Assembly (NCBI GenBank): GCA_026119855.1
Contig: JAOWBW010001468.1
Location: 186,001-250,000 of the forward strand
Direction of reading: 5' to 3'
DNA length: 64,000 bases
Source of the DNA: Campanula takesimana
Taxonomy: Eukaryota; Streptophyta; Magnoliopsida; Asterales; Campanulaceae
Part shown: positions 23,919-35,726 of the stretch, one piece after another
Layout of the letters: each line of letters opens with the position of its first letter
Position numbering within the stretch: position 1 is the first letter of the stretch
Translations under genes and position numbers: made by a program
Notes under the pieces: generated by a model
What the model was told of the DNA's origin: nothing
Seen by the model: only the letters and a program-made list of their open reading frames with translations
The model's database searches: none

Positions 23919-24439
23919 ATCTCCCCCTATTTGATTGATGCCATTACCTACTATATCAAGGACAAACATTATACTTGATAAAAACATGTCCAAAAAATAC
24001 TGATATTGGTAAATCATGTCTCAAGTTAATGCACACACTAGTCCAAGATATAGATTTCTAATCTATTCCAATAAAGATAAAACATTACAAACGGAATGAT
24101 AGAAATAACAGTTTATAACACATTCAAAATGATATGAGTTTTAGTTTTGAAATATGTTTAAACAAAGTTTAAACCCAATGCATGAAATATGAAGCAGTTC
24201 AAGTATGATGCATATGATTTTAAACAACGTTCAATGTTCTACAAACAAGAAGTTTGAGTGAACAAATTTTGAAACAAAAGTGATGTTTTGTTCTCTTTAG
24301 TACACAAATTGTAAGAGTTACAGAGTACAAGTATTTAACAGAACAAAAACAAAAGGTGCTAAAACAAGTAAGCACTAAATCACTAATAAGAGTTTCTAAT
24401 CACAAAAAGAGTTCTAATAACTTACAAACAAAACATAAA

Positions 24440-24823
24440 CTAAGGGTTGGGAGGAGGCGCGTCGTCATCCTTCAATCCTTCTTCTATCTCTGAAACAGAG
24501 CGCTCAATCTGTTTGGAGAGTTGGTGACAACGGTTTACAACACCGTGAGTATTAGTGACACCATCTCTAATATAGCGCAGATGATCAACATTGATGTTTT
24601 GATACTCATCAATGGTGCGCTGAGTGATGGATTGCTGTTGTGAAAAGTTTTCAGTGAAGGCTTGGAAGTTAGCTTCAACAGCAGCTTAGGCAGTAAGTAT
24701 ATCAGCAAAAACTCTATCTGTGCGCCTGTCTGCACTGGAATGCGCGGCATTGAAGTGAGTGATAACTAATTCCTTCAGAACATCAATCTTTGAGAGCAGT
24801 GAATTAATGTCAATATGCGCGCC
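24440..24823 (-). pseudogene. Sire-m env-like ORF, C-terminal part
   Basis: The minus strand encodes a stretch equivalent to the last part of the Sire-p protein, ending QLSKQIERSVSEIEEGLKDD and then PPPNP with its stop at 24440-24442. It is probably a coiled coil (regular Leu/Ile spacing). An in-frame stop lies near 24690. It is separated from the rest of the ORF by the solo LTR at 24824-26526. Confidence 0.7.
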
Positions 24824-26526
24824 TGTAAGGATCCTGCCCCCCAGAAAGAAAAAAGAAAGGATTTTTGTTTGTTTTAAAGTTGTTTTAGGGAGGAAATTCC
24901 AAACGCGGTTATCTCACAAGAACTTAACGGAGTCGCCACTTTTATTAATTATTTAACCCAACAAAAGAAAAGGTTAGAGATTCTATTAGTTCAGAGGTCA
25001 GGTTACGCCTTGGGAAGAGTTTTACGTCACCCAAGTCACCTCGGATGAGTCCGAGTCTCCCTAATATTGGTTAACAAAAGTGCATGTGTGTGTGTGTGTA
25101 TTTAACGGAAAATAGTTTGTTTTAACTTTTATTCAAAATTTAACGGAAAAGGGGTCCTTTATTAAGGAAACAGGGATCAGAGGACAAAATGGACATTTTT
25201 CCCTCTGAGCCCAGAGTAGCCGTACGGCTAGAGTATACTCTTCCTGGAATTTTTACAGTTTGTCCAAGAACAGTCCAGTTCCAGGCAGAAACAGAGCATT
25301 CTGCTGAAACTGGACTAAACTGTTCTGATTTCCAGTTTATGATTAACAACAAAACTTAGAAAAGATCATTCCTATGCACTTAGATCATCAAAAGAGTCCC
25401 CAAAAACCAAGACTTGGGTGTGATCAAAGGCAATCATTGGAGAAATTTATGAAAAAGTTGATGAACATGGCTTTTGAACCAAAATGACCATTTGATGACT
25501 AAAGATGGAAACTTTATCATCAAGATGGCATTTTTACACATTATTAACCTTTTAGGGACCAAATTATTGCATAAAATCTTTATGACCCAAAATGGGATTT
25601 CAAGGCTAAATCAAGAGGGGAAGTGATAAACACCAAGGTTTTATCATCCCACATGATTATCATGTCCAAATCAAAACAAAATTAAAATAAAGATTTGAGC
25701 TTTCACCACAAGAGTGGATCCTTAAGCCAAAGGCAACCTTGGGGCAACATTATTTGTCATAAAGATTTGATCTTTGTGACCACAAAGGGGGGGGTTTGAA
25801 GCTAGATCAAATTTTGGATGATAAAGATTGAAACTTTATCATCCAAATGATCATCCTTGCTTCTAATGAACAACATAATCAACCAAAACATGTTCCTCTT
25901 CCATTAAAATAGATTAACAAACAAGAAGTATCAACAAACCATGATCATTTTTAGGTTAGAACCACTTTCACACAAAGTGTGAAGGGCACCTTGAATCATT
26001 CATGGTTTGGACCATATGTATACATAATAGTGATATATATATAGCTTGGAATGCCAAGGCTTGTAATACATATATATATATTGCTTGATATGGACAAGAC
26101 TTGCAAGAAATATAAATTACTTGAGATGGACAAGACTTGCAAGAAATGTAAGAGATGAGCAAATAAATATGAACAAACAAGGAGATGAAATGGAGAGAAG
26201 GATGGTGGAGAAGGTGGCTTTACCTATGTTTGGTTAGGCCAATCTTCCTCTCTCTTTTCACTCTAAACACTCCTCTGGAGTGATTTTAACAGAGTAACAC
26301 TAGCAATAATAGTTTCTCCCCCTTGGAATGATCAGCAAGGGGTTCAATTTATAGGGGCTGATAGTGCCCAAAGTAGCCGTACGACTCATGTTGGCGACCT
26401 TCTGGATTTTTCAATCTTTTAATTGTGTCCATATTTTGTCTTAGTGAGGTCTTGGCCTATCAGTTTATCCCTGAATGGTACCTAGAATTCCTCTAAGTTG
26501 GTCAAATTCAGATTGGGGTACTTACA
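24824..26526 (-). mobile_element. Solo LTR inserted in the Sire-m env-like ORF
   Basis: 1,703 bp from TGTAAGGATCC to GGTACTTACA, flanked by GCGCC (24819-24823) and GTGCC (26527-26531), a 5-bp duplication with one C-to-T change. There is no internal region. A minus-strand TATAAAT box near 26347 suggests minus orientation. The perfect palindrome TAGCCGTACGGCTA lies at 25217-25230, with a decayed copy near 26373-26386. The phrase ACGGAGTCGCCACTTTT near 24929 recalls LTRs of plant Tat/Ogre-type Gypsy elements, an inference from memory. Confidence 0.72.
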
Positions 26527-28549
26527 GTGCCAGGAGCAGAGCTGGAAGAGGGCGCAGGAGTTTCAGGAGCTGAAGGCGCATGGGATTCAGGAGCTTTGGG
26601 TTCTGCGTCAGGATCAGCACCATAAACTGTTAAGCCCAATATTTCTAGTTCATCCTTAACTTCTTTGAGTTTATCATCAACACTCAACAATTTTTGGCTA
26701 TCTCCAGCCACCATCTCAAACAACTTCCTTATATCACCTTCTATATTCAACTCTACCTCCCTTATGGCGTTAATGATATCTTGGCCATCAGTGAGTTTGA
26801 TGCCACCATCTATGCGCTCATGAAGGGAAGCAAGAGTACCTTTGAAAAGTTCATTCATTTGATCTATAGCGTCATTCCATTGTTGAGGAGTAAGGAAATG
26901 TTTGTCCTTGATATTCGCATCTATGCGCGCCATCTCCCCCTTAATGGCAGCAATCTCATCAACTTGCTGAGTAAGCATAGAAGTATGAAGCTCCATATGA
27001 GAATTAATATGAGCTTAGCCTTGCTGAAGTTGCTGTAGCAGTGAAATAATTACACTCATGTCAGGAGTGGGAGGAGGAGTAGGTTGAGGCGCAGTAGAAG
27101 AGGAGCGCCTAACTGGTGATTGAGTAGGAGCGCTAGGAGAAGGAATATATTCATCTCTTGAAGTAGGCTCTACTGAAATAGTTGGGGGCACAGAATCACA
27201 AGGAGAAGGCGCAGAAGGGCTCTTGCGCCTAGTCAAGGGCTCTGGCTCCCCCTGAACTGGATCATCACTTAAGTCGCTAAAAAGTTCATCAGATAGCCTA
27301 TCTTTGAGTGCTTGGCGCTCAGCGGAGAGTGGCTTTGAAGTTAGTTTCTGAGCTGGAGCAGGAGCAGAAGGCTTCGATGGAGGCGCACGAACAATAGGAG
27401 GCGCATTTGGAGTGGTCGCGCGTACATCAGCACTAGACCCTGCGCCTTTGCGCTTTCAGACTTGGATAAATCAGTAGCCTGTTTCAATCTGTAGTCTTCA
27501 TCCCTTTTCTTCTGTGCTTCCAGTCTACTGGCTACTTTAGCGCGCTTCAATTCTTTCTCTTCTTCTGTTTCAGTTCTTGGGCTCTTAGGAGGTCTGCTTG
27601 TTCCTTCAGCAACCCCTTTTCCTTTGCCCTTTTCTGCTCCTGGAACAACTATTGGTTCTGCGCGAGGTGCTGCTTCAATATCTGTACCTTCTTCTGCGCC
27701 ATCAGCATCTTCATCAGACTCAGTGGCTTCATCAACCAACTGATCTCCTTTAACTCTTGGTGCACGCTTAGCCATGCGCTTCCTGCGCCTTTTCATAACC
27801 AAACTGTCTTTCCCAAAAATGGGAACGTCAGTGGTTTGATAAGCTGGGTTCTGAGCGAGGAAATTAGCAAGAGCAGGATAAGTGAGAAATATCTTCGTGA
27901 GTATACGGCAGTGAGTTTTGAACTTCGTCTTCGCATCAGCCTTGTTCTTGTTGTACTTATCAATCTGGTCTGACGAGGTCTTGAATAAGATTTAAGTCCA
28001 GTTGAGGATTGTGTTTCCCATAATAGCTGCAGTATATTCCCACTGCTCCATTGTGAATCTGTTCACATTTCCCATCTTGAAAATAATGGAAGTCCCCACC
28101 AAATGCGCGATATGCGCCAGTAAATCACCACCATCCCTTATTTCAACAGATTTGATGTTGTTCTGAAGAGTAGGAATGTTGAGATGGGTACTCGCCATAC
28201 GATTCTGCGCAGCAGCAGGATAGGTATTGATTTTACCAGCTACACTCAGAGGGCCAGTTGTGTTGAAGTTGATGATATTCTTGAGAGTGCCAGTGGAGAT
28301 AGTTATAGCAACGTTCTAAATGGTGGCGCATATCCTATAGCGTACATATCCATCAGCAGAAGTCTCCACGAGAGCAGCAGTTGAGAAGAATTCATCCACG
28401 AGGAGCGGTGAGTAGAAAGGTTGCTCCAAAGTAAATAGAGGCAGTAGACCAGCTTGTCTGATGAAGTCCATAATATCAACGCCAATTTGGACTGCAGATA
28501 GCTCAGTGAGATTAAATGTCTCACCAGGTCTGAAATTTGCTGGATCCAT
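26527..28549 (-). pseudogene. Sire-m env-like ORF, N-terminal and middle parts (intronless)
   Basis: Reads leftward from DPANFRPGETFNLTELS (28549). Stops lie at 28316-28318 and 27992-27994, the frame changes near 27440, and a further stop at 27015 separates the coiled-coil part (26508-26996). A Lys/Arg-Glu-rich middle (27341-27802) and a Pro/Ser-rich linker precede the coiled coil, as in Sire-p. Upstream of 28549 the sequence stays in frame through GPKRATKTNQDEM, which Sire-p has in a separate exon 975 bp away. Sire-m therefore lacks the intron. The ATG of Sire-p is ATA here. No signal peptide or membrane segment was recognised, so env-like rests on position. Confidence 0.75.
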
Positions 28550-29467
28550 TTCGTCTTGATTTGTCTTGGTAGCTCGTTTAGGACCTATATATATATATAG
28601 AGAGAGAGAGAAAGAATAAAAAAAAGGAGAGGAAATGGAGATATAGAGAGAGAGAGAGAGAAGACAGACGGGAGAGAGAGAGAGACTGTGAAGAGAAAAA
28701 AAAGAGAGAGAGTTGGTAGGATGAGGGTGTAGGGGAATGATGAAAGTGGAAAATGAAAGGTTAGGGTTATATATATAGGGTTGGTTTTTGGATAAAAAAA
28801 TAGAAGATGAAGAGATGGGTATTTAATGAGGAAAAGAGAAATGTCGGCTCATTATGGCAAAAAAGACGGCGCATTAATGAGGGATTTTAAGGATTTGATG
28901 GCTATTTAATGCTAAATGACCCAAAGTACACTTGATGTGACATTTTGAGTAAAGAGAAATTGTCCAACTTCCCTCATAAGTGTATGAACAATTATGACTA
29001 AATTTTTGCACAAACCCCAAAAACATCTGTTTTGGTGTAAGTTTGGGGTGCAAGATATATATCCCCAGAAAATAAAATTTTTCGAAAAACGTAAAACGAG
29101 GGAAAAATTAATTGCACAAGTACCCTTGAACAATTATGGGAATGTCAAAAGACAAAAATTCCTATAATAAATGATCAGAATAACTTACCTGGTACTTGTG
29201 AAAATTGAATGCGATCAATCATTGAAATAATAAATTTTGAGCATTGATTGAGCCGCGATCATAAATGGGCGCATGAGGGGCGCCTAGCTCATCGAGGCGC
29301 GCAGAATGATAGTGGCGCATAAGGCACTTGGCGCGCAAAGAGTGAGGGGCGCATTCCAGGCGCATGAAGTTTCCTTGAAACTTTGAAAATGATCTAACAT
29401 ATAAAACCTAGTATACTCATAACTCACTAAAACAAAATCATTAGTATTGACAAAACTGTATTGAATT
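28550..29467 (-). other. Sire-m pol-to-env spacer
   Basis: No gene. It contains TA and GA microsatellites (about 28588-28700) upstream of the env-like start. A GCGCC-rich block lies at 29270-29360, just after pol, similar to 41096-41250 of Sire-p. Confidence 0.6.
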
Positions 29468-32400
29468 TTAGTTGAGTTCAAGCATACCCATTTCACCTCT
29501 CAAAAAGATGAACCGTTTCACGTCAAGTGCTTTCGTTAGAATGTCGGCGATTTGATAGTCGGTTCCAACGTGTTCCAAATGAATATTGCCTTTCTCCACG
29601 TGGTCTTTTAGGAAGTGATATTTGATGTCGATGTGCTTGGTTTTGGAGTGCATGACAGGATTTTCAGAAACGGCAATGGTTGAAGTGTTGTCGCAGTAGA
29701 TGGGACAATTTCTTCGATGATATCATAGTCCACCAATTGCTGCTTCATCCATAGTATTTGACAGCAACAACTTTCCGCAACGATATATTCAGCTTCGGTT
29801 GTTGAGACAGATACTGAAGCTTGTTTCTTACTCGCCCATGACACAAGTCGATATCCGAGGAAATGACAAGTGCCAATTGTGCTTTTCCTATCAATTGTGC
29901 ATGCTGCATAATACGCATCTGAATAACCTACAAGTTTAAAGTTTGAATCTTTGGTGTACCAAAGTCCAAGGTTAACAGTACCGAAAAGATATCTTATAAT
30001 ACATTTCACAGCAATTAAGTGCGCTTCTCTAGGGTCAGATTGATAACGAGCGCAAACACAAACACTAAACATAATATCGGGCCTACTAGCAGTAAGATAA
30101 AGGAGCGAGCCAATCATACCTAGATAGAGCGTTTGATCAACACGTTTACCTTTTAAATCTTTGTCGAGTTTGTTGCCGGTGGCCATTGGAGTATCATATG
30201 CTTTGGCATTCTCAAGTCCAAATTTCTTGATTAAGTCCTTTGTATATTTGGCTTGGTTGATAAATATGCCTTCATTCATGCTCATTTCAAACTTGCTCTT
30301 CATTAGTTTCTCAAAGCGCTTGCACAACAATTCATTAGTAGAACCAAATATAATATCATCAACATAAATTTGAACAAGTAATTTATGATCACTATGTTTG
30401 GCAATGAAAAGTGTTGTATCGATTTTACCGCGAGTGAAGCCTTTTTCAATGAGAAACTTTGATAGTGTATCGTACCATGCTCTTGGTGCTTGCTTAAGTC
30501 CATACAAAGCTTTCTGGAGTTTGTACACATGATTTGGAAATTGTGAATCTTCAAACCCAGGTGGTTGAGCAACATAGACTTGTTCTTGGAGTTCACCATT
30601 TAGAAACGCGCTCTTCACATCCATTTGATATAACTTGAAGTTCTTGTGAGCGGCGTAAGCTAGAAAGAGTCTAATAGCTTTAAGTCTTGCTACGGGCGCG
30701 AAAGTTTCATCGTAATCAATTCCTTCTTCTTGCCTATAGCCTTGTGCAACCAATCTTGCTTTGCTTCTTGTGATGGTTCCATTCTGATCCATCTTGTTTC
30801 TGAACACCCATTTTGTACCAATCACTCCTTGATCATTTGGTCTTGGAACAAGAGTCCAAACCTTACATCGTTCAAATTGATTGAGTTCTTCTTGCATAGA
30901 AACAACCCAATTAGGATCTTGGAGCGCTTCATCAGCCTTCTTCGGTTCAATTTGAGAGATAAAAGCAGTGTAAGCATCAAAGTTTGTAGCTCTCCTTGTA
31001 CGAACACCAACGTTTAGATCACCAATGATATTATTGATTGGGTGACCTCTAACTTCACGAATTTCAGGAGGTAAGTTAGGTTGAGTCATAGAAACTTAAA
31101 GGTCTTCAATTGGTACATCTTCGCCAGATTCTAAATCATCAAAATTTGGGGGTTGAATTGGTGTAGAGTTGAAACTTGGGTTTACCCCAGATGCAGCAGT
31201 AGATATAGGCACATGAGAGGAATAAAGAGGCGCAACATGTGAGTGAGGCGCAGCTGATGATCCATTTGGCGCTCCATATGAGGAGTTAGGCGTAACTGAT
31301 GTGGATGGATTTCCTAGAGTTGATAGATTTTGATTTTGAGTAGGCGCAACATAAATAGGAGCACCTGTATCATTAAGCTCAATAGAATCATCAGCAACAT
31401 TTAGAGCCAAATGTGGCTCAAGGAGAGAATGTTCATCAAATGTAACATGTACAGATTCAACTATCACTAATGTAGATCTATTAAAAACGCGAAATGCTTT
31501 AGAATGTTTGGCATACCCAACAAAAATACCTTCGTCGGCTTTGGCATCGAATTTACCTCTATGTTCGTTTCCGTTGTAGAGGATATAACACTTGAAACCA
31601 AAGATCTTAAAGAATGCAATGTTGGGAGTTCTACCACGCCAAAGTTCATACGGAGTCTTGTTGTGAAGTTTGTTGATGAGGGAACGATTTTGAGTAAAAC
31701 ATGCTGTATTGATAGCTTCTTCCCAAAAGTACTTAGGCAATTTCGCTTCAGCTATCATCGTATTTCCCGCTTCAATCAACGTCCTATTCTTTCTTTCCAC
31801 AACATTATTTTGTTGAGGAACTCCAGCGGTTGAGAAGTTGTGATCTATCCCATGATCGTCGCAATATCAAGCAACACCGTTGTTCTTGAATTTTGTTCCA
31901 TTATCGGATCGAACACTAACGATGTCATCTTCTTTTTGGGTTTGGAGCAGTCGAAATAAGGTGGTCAAAATGTCATAACAGTCGTCTTTTGAGATCATCA
32001 TTTCCACCCATGTATATCTTGAATAATCATCCAACACAACTAAAGTATACTTGTTCTTTCGAATACTTGCAGTGGTGACTGGTCCAAATAGATCAATGTG
32101 GAGCAGTTGCAAACATTTAGAAGTTGAGGGATTGGTCTTGCTGGAGAAAGATTTCTTCAGTTGTTTGCCAAGTTGACACGCGGCGCACTTCTTGTCATGA
32201 TGATCAGCAACCTTGGGAAGTCCTTTAACAAGGTTATTCCTGCTGAGTTTAGATAGATATTTGAAGTTCAAGTGACTTAAACGCTTGTGCCACAGCCAAC
32301 TATTTTCGCTCACACTTTTAGCTACAAAACAAAGATTAGTAGTGGAGTTCATACTATGGAAATCAATAATGTAAATATTTGTCTTACGATATCCCGTGAG

Positions 32401-32721
32401 TAATGTAGCTCCAGTTTTACCATTCTTGATAAGACATTGAGTTGAGGTGAAGTGGCATTCTAATCCTTTGTCGCAGAATTGAGATATGGATAATAAATTG
32501 TGCTTGAGCCCTTCGACGAGAGAGACTCTTTCAATGCACACTTTGTCTTTCTTGAGCTTTCCATATACAACAACTTGACCTTTGTTATTATCACCAAATG
32601 TTACTGAGGGACCTCTTTCTTCATAAACATCTTCTAATAAGGATTCATCTCCAGTCATGTGTCTTGAATACCCACTATCGAGAATCCATTCATAATTTCT
32701 AGCTTTTAAAGATCCAGCCAT
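29468..32721 (-). pseudogene. pol: Sire-m pol (protease, integrase, RT, RNase H), broken
   Basis: Starts at MAGSLKARNYEWILDSG (protease DSG). Integrase follows with WLWHKRLSHLN, CAACQLGKQ, HIDLFGPV, SDNGTKF and PQQNNVVERKNRTL (zinc region and D,D,E present). RT has LYGLKQAPRAWY and YVDDIIFGS. RNase H has YSDAYY (SDADY in Sire-p) and TEAEYIVAES. Damage: TGA at 31867-31869, TAA at 31096-31098 (CAA in Sire-p), a 45-bp in-frame deletion near 30268-30282 that removes the GELTFFLGLQI block, and a one-base deletion near 29710 that throws the last RNase H part (29468-29653) out of frame. Non-functional, probably long inactive. Confidence 0.9.
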
Positions 32722-32785
32722 GAAACAAAGAACCTAAAATATAGACATTTAAGCAGGTCCCCTTTATTCCTTTTGAGTCCTAGGG

Positions 32786-34159
32786 TTAGCAACTATTGAC
32801 AACCCACTCTTGCTTGACCTTAGGGTTTTTACGTCCTTTGTCATTGGGAGTGAATCGCAAAAGGCATTCCACGTCCTTGTGTCCAGAACAATCACAAATG
32901 GAACAATGATGAAAGCCACCAATCACATGAGTTTTTACAAACTCTTTACTTTTCTTTGGGATAGCATTCTTCTTTGGGTCAGATGGACTAGCCTTAACAA
33001 AATCCTTCTTTTGAAATTTTAGAGCGCTTGATCTAGGAGGACGCATAGGGCTAGGAGGCGCACAACGATGAGGCGCGTGGCTCCTAGGCGCATAATGTGC
33101 ACTCGGAGAAGGAGTGCGCTTTGTTTCAAGAGGGATTTTGCAAGAGGATGATTCATCTGTAGCTATATCTTTCCCATTAGCTTTCCCAAATTGCTTCGTT
33201 GGGTAGACATAATGGAATGTTTGTCTCTTGACTTTTTCCTGTCCTTTTCCCATTGAATTAGAATGTTTTTCCTTGGGAATTTCAAAAGTTTGCTGATTTG
33301 TAAATTTACTATCTCTTTCAGCACAGATATCACATTTAAAGTTGTCACTAGTTGATGAGAATCCCAAGCCACTTTTATCACCACTGACTTTTTGGGACTC
33401 AAATATATTGTCCATAGTGACACGAGAATTGGACCACTTATTTGTAATCTTTTTTAAGATCAGTAATTTGAGCAACCAATTCATCCTTTTGAACTTTAAG
33501 AAGTGAGTTCTGTTCTGTTAGAAAAGTGTTTTTGACAGTAAAAGGAGTCATGCTCTTTATCTGCTCCTTAAGGAGGGTGAGTTCAGATTTAAGTAGAGAT
33601 TTCTCTGTCATAAGCTGGGAAATTTCATCACATGATAGTGCTAAAGCTTCCTTCATATTATCAAATCTAGTGATTACCTTTTCAGCCTTTTTTAACATTT
33701 TTTCTTGTTCAGCAATCACTTCATCATCATTGATTTGGAGATTGGAGCAGTTGGTTCAACTTTAGGTCTGATGTAAGCTCCTTTTCTCAACTTGTTCCTT
33801 GCACTTAGATCACATCCTGAGAATAACAATCCACCATTGCTTTGAGCCGGAGTGAGAAATCCTTGTTCAACGAGCTCGCTGATGGTTGGTCCTTTCTTCC
33901 TTTTTACTTCTTGAAAACCTACAGATTTATTGATAGGTTTATTCAAGAAATTCATATCAGGAACATCCTTGGAGAAGTCATCATCCGAATCATAAGTTTC
34001 AACTTCATCATTATTTTCCACCAAACAAACGAGTCCATCATCGGAATCTTCATCGCTCTCATCTGAGTCTGTTTCAATCCAAGTGTTCTGCTCATTTGCT
34101 GGTGATTATTCTTCAGCAACCATTCCCTTGTGACGAGTGACTTTGGGAGTGAACTTGGG
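32786..34159 (-). pseudogene. gag: Sire-m gag, C-terminal half
   Basis: From the Sire-p insertion point at 34159 leftward: an acidic segment (TYDSDDDFSKDV), a conserved linker (RKKGPTISELVEQGFLTPAQ), a predicted coiled coil (33438-33719), a His/Pro-rich patch (SAHYAPRSHAPHRCAPPSP) and a second CCHC knuckle, CSICDCSGHKDVEC. It ends at 32786 with a stop 64 bases before the pol ATG. Two one-base A-run indels near 33748 and 33455 shift the frame out and back. The N-terminal half lies beyond Sire-p at 47090-49504. Confidence 0.85.
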
Positions 34160-35653
34160 TGTTGGGTATGCCCACATATATCTGAGTTTCAATGTAATAG
34201 GATTGATTAGATTTGATTGATCCATCATCTAAGTTTTATTTCATGGACTTTAGACCCACATGTAAGAAGTATTTATACTTCATTTTTTAGGTTGTCCTTT
34301 GAAATAGAATAGGCTTAGAAATAGGGAAAGAAGATCAAGATTCAAGAAAATCACTGTGTGAATTCAAGCAATGCGCCATGCGCCATGCGCCATCAAGCCA
34401 TGCGCCATGCGTCATCAAGCCATGCGCCATGCGTCGTCAAGCCATGCGCCATGCGCCTCCAAGCCACGCGCCATGCGCCTCCTTGGTGCACGCGCATGAG
34501 TATGCACCTAGCATTAAGTTATGCGCCCCATTGGCTAATGCGCCTCTCTAGCTCATGCGCCTCAACTTAGTATGTTTTAACGCTCAGTGATTTAATGAAG
34601 ATTCAAAGACTTGAAGAGAATTCAAACTACGCCAATGATTCAAACGATGGTTAAATAACAAGTGTGCGCCCAAATTGATGACACCTGTCCACAACGGTCA
34701 CAATTGTGTTATGCGTCTAACGGCTATAAAAGGACACGTGCTCTACTCAATGAGCGACAGCATATTTGTCCTTTGCTCAAAATCATCATGAATTTCCAAC
34801 GGCTAGTTTTTGGGATTTCACTATAAATACCCCATAACTTCAACATTTTGAAGTTGCTGAGTTTTGCTAAGAATTTCAAGAATTTCTCTCTCAAGCATTT
34901 GTTGAAGATTTGAAGATTGCCTTTGATATTTCCAGAATTCTCAAGAACACCTTCATACCTTCATCCTTAGCCCAGATCTTCAAGCGATAACACTTTAGTT
35001 TTCTTGTGCTCTCAATCTCACAGATCTAAAGAGCCTTGAATCTAAAATCACACACGTACCTCTTTAAGTTTGATCACTTAGATCTTTCTTTTAGAGATAC
35101 ACCGGTTATTTTCTAGGATTTGTTCTTTCATAGAATATTAGATCTTGAGTTAGTGTATAAGCTCAAACGATTGTAATTTGTAACACTCTCTCATTATATA
35201 AAATCTCCATTAGAAATTCAAGACTAACCATCTTAGTAGAGGACGTAGATCATTTTCCCGATCGAACCTCTCAATATAGCGTGTACTTACTATCTTACTA
35301 TTTCCTTTCAAGTTCATATCATATCTAACTATTTGATTGTCTATTCATTGTAGATTGATTGATTGAACTGTGTTGTGTTTGTTATATCATTTGCCTTAGT
35401 TTCTTATTTCACCCACTTTGAGCCAAAATCTTAGAGTGTGTGTGCGCCCCCTTTATCACCTTTACGCCTATTTACTTAACTTACTTCCGCTGTACATTTC
35501 ACTCACTCACATGGGCGCATATCATAACGCTTATTTGATAGTGTGCGCATTTGCAATTGAGCTTTTCAAGGGTACGAAAAAAAATTTAAAACAGCTATTC
35601 ACCCCCCCCCCTCTAGCTATTTTTCATACCCTTGTTGCCCTTTGGGACCAACA
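34160..35653 (+). repeat. Sire-p 5' LTR
   Basis: 1,494 bp, TGTTGGGTATGCC to TTTGGGACCAACA. A TATAAATA box at 34822-34829 lies downstream of a repeat array (34371-34500) of ATGCGCC-type units. A poly-C run lies near 35603-35613. The 33-bp length excess over the 3' LTR is mainly extra array units. Confidence 0.93.
34371..34500. repeat. GCGCCATG tandem array in the Sire-p LTR
   Basis: Units such as TCAAGCCATGCGCCATGCG repeat with roughly 25-bp spacing. The 3' LTR counterpart (about 45835-45945) has fewer units. The same GCGCC word recurs in Sire-p gag, after pol and in the env intron. Position upstream of the TATA box suggests a promoter element, by inference. Confidence 0.7.
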
Positions 35654-35655
35654 AG

Positions 35656-35667
35656 TGGTATCAGAGC
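35656..35667 (+). other. Sire-p primer binding site
   Basis: TGGTATCAGAGC two bases after the 5' LTR, complementary to the initiator-Met tRNA 3' end. Confidence 0.9.
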
Positions 35668-35726
35668 TAACACCTTTATAAAAAACTTTTGTTTTTCAAG
35701 CTTAACAGCTTGGGTGCCGATTCAAA

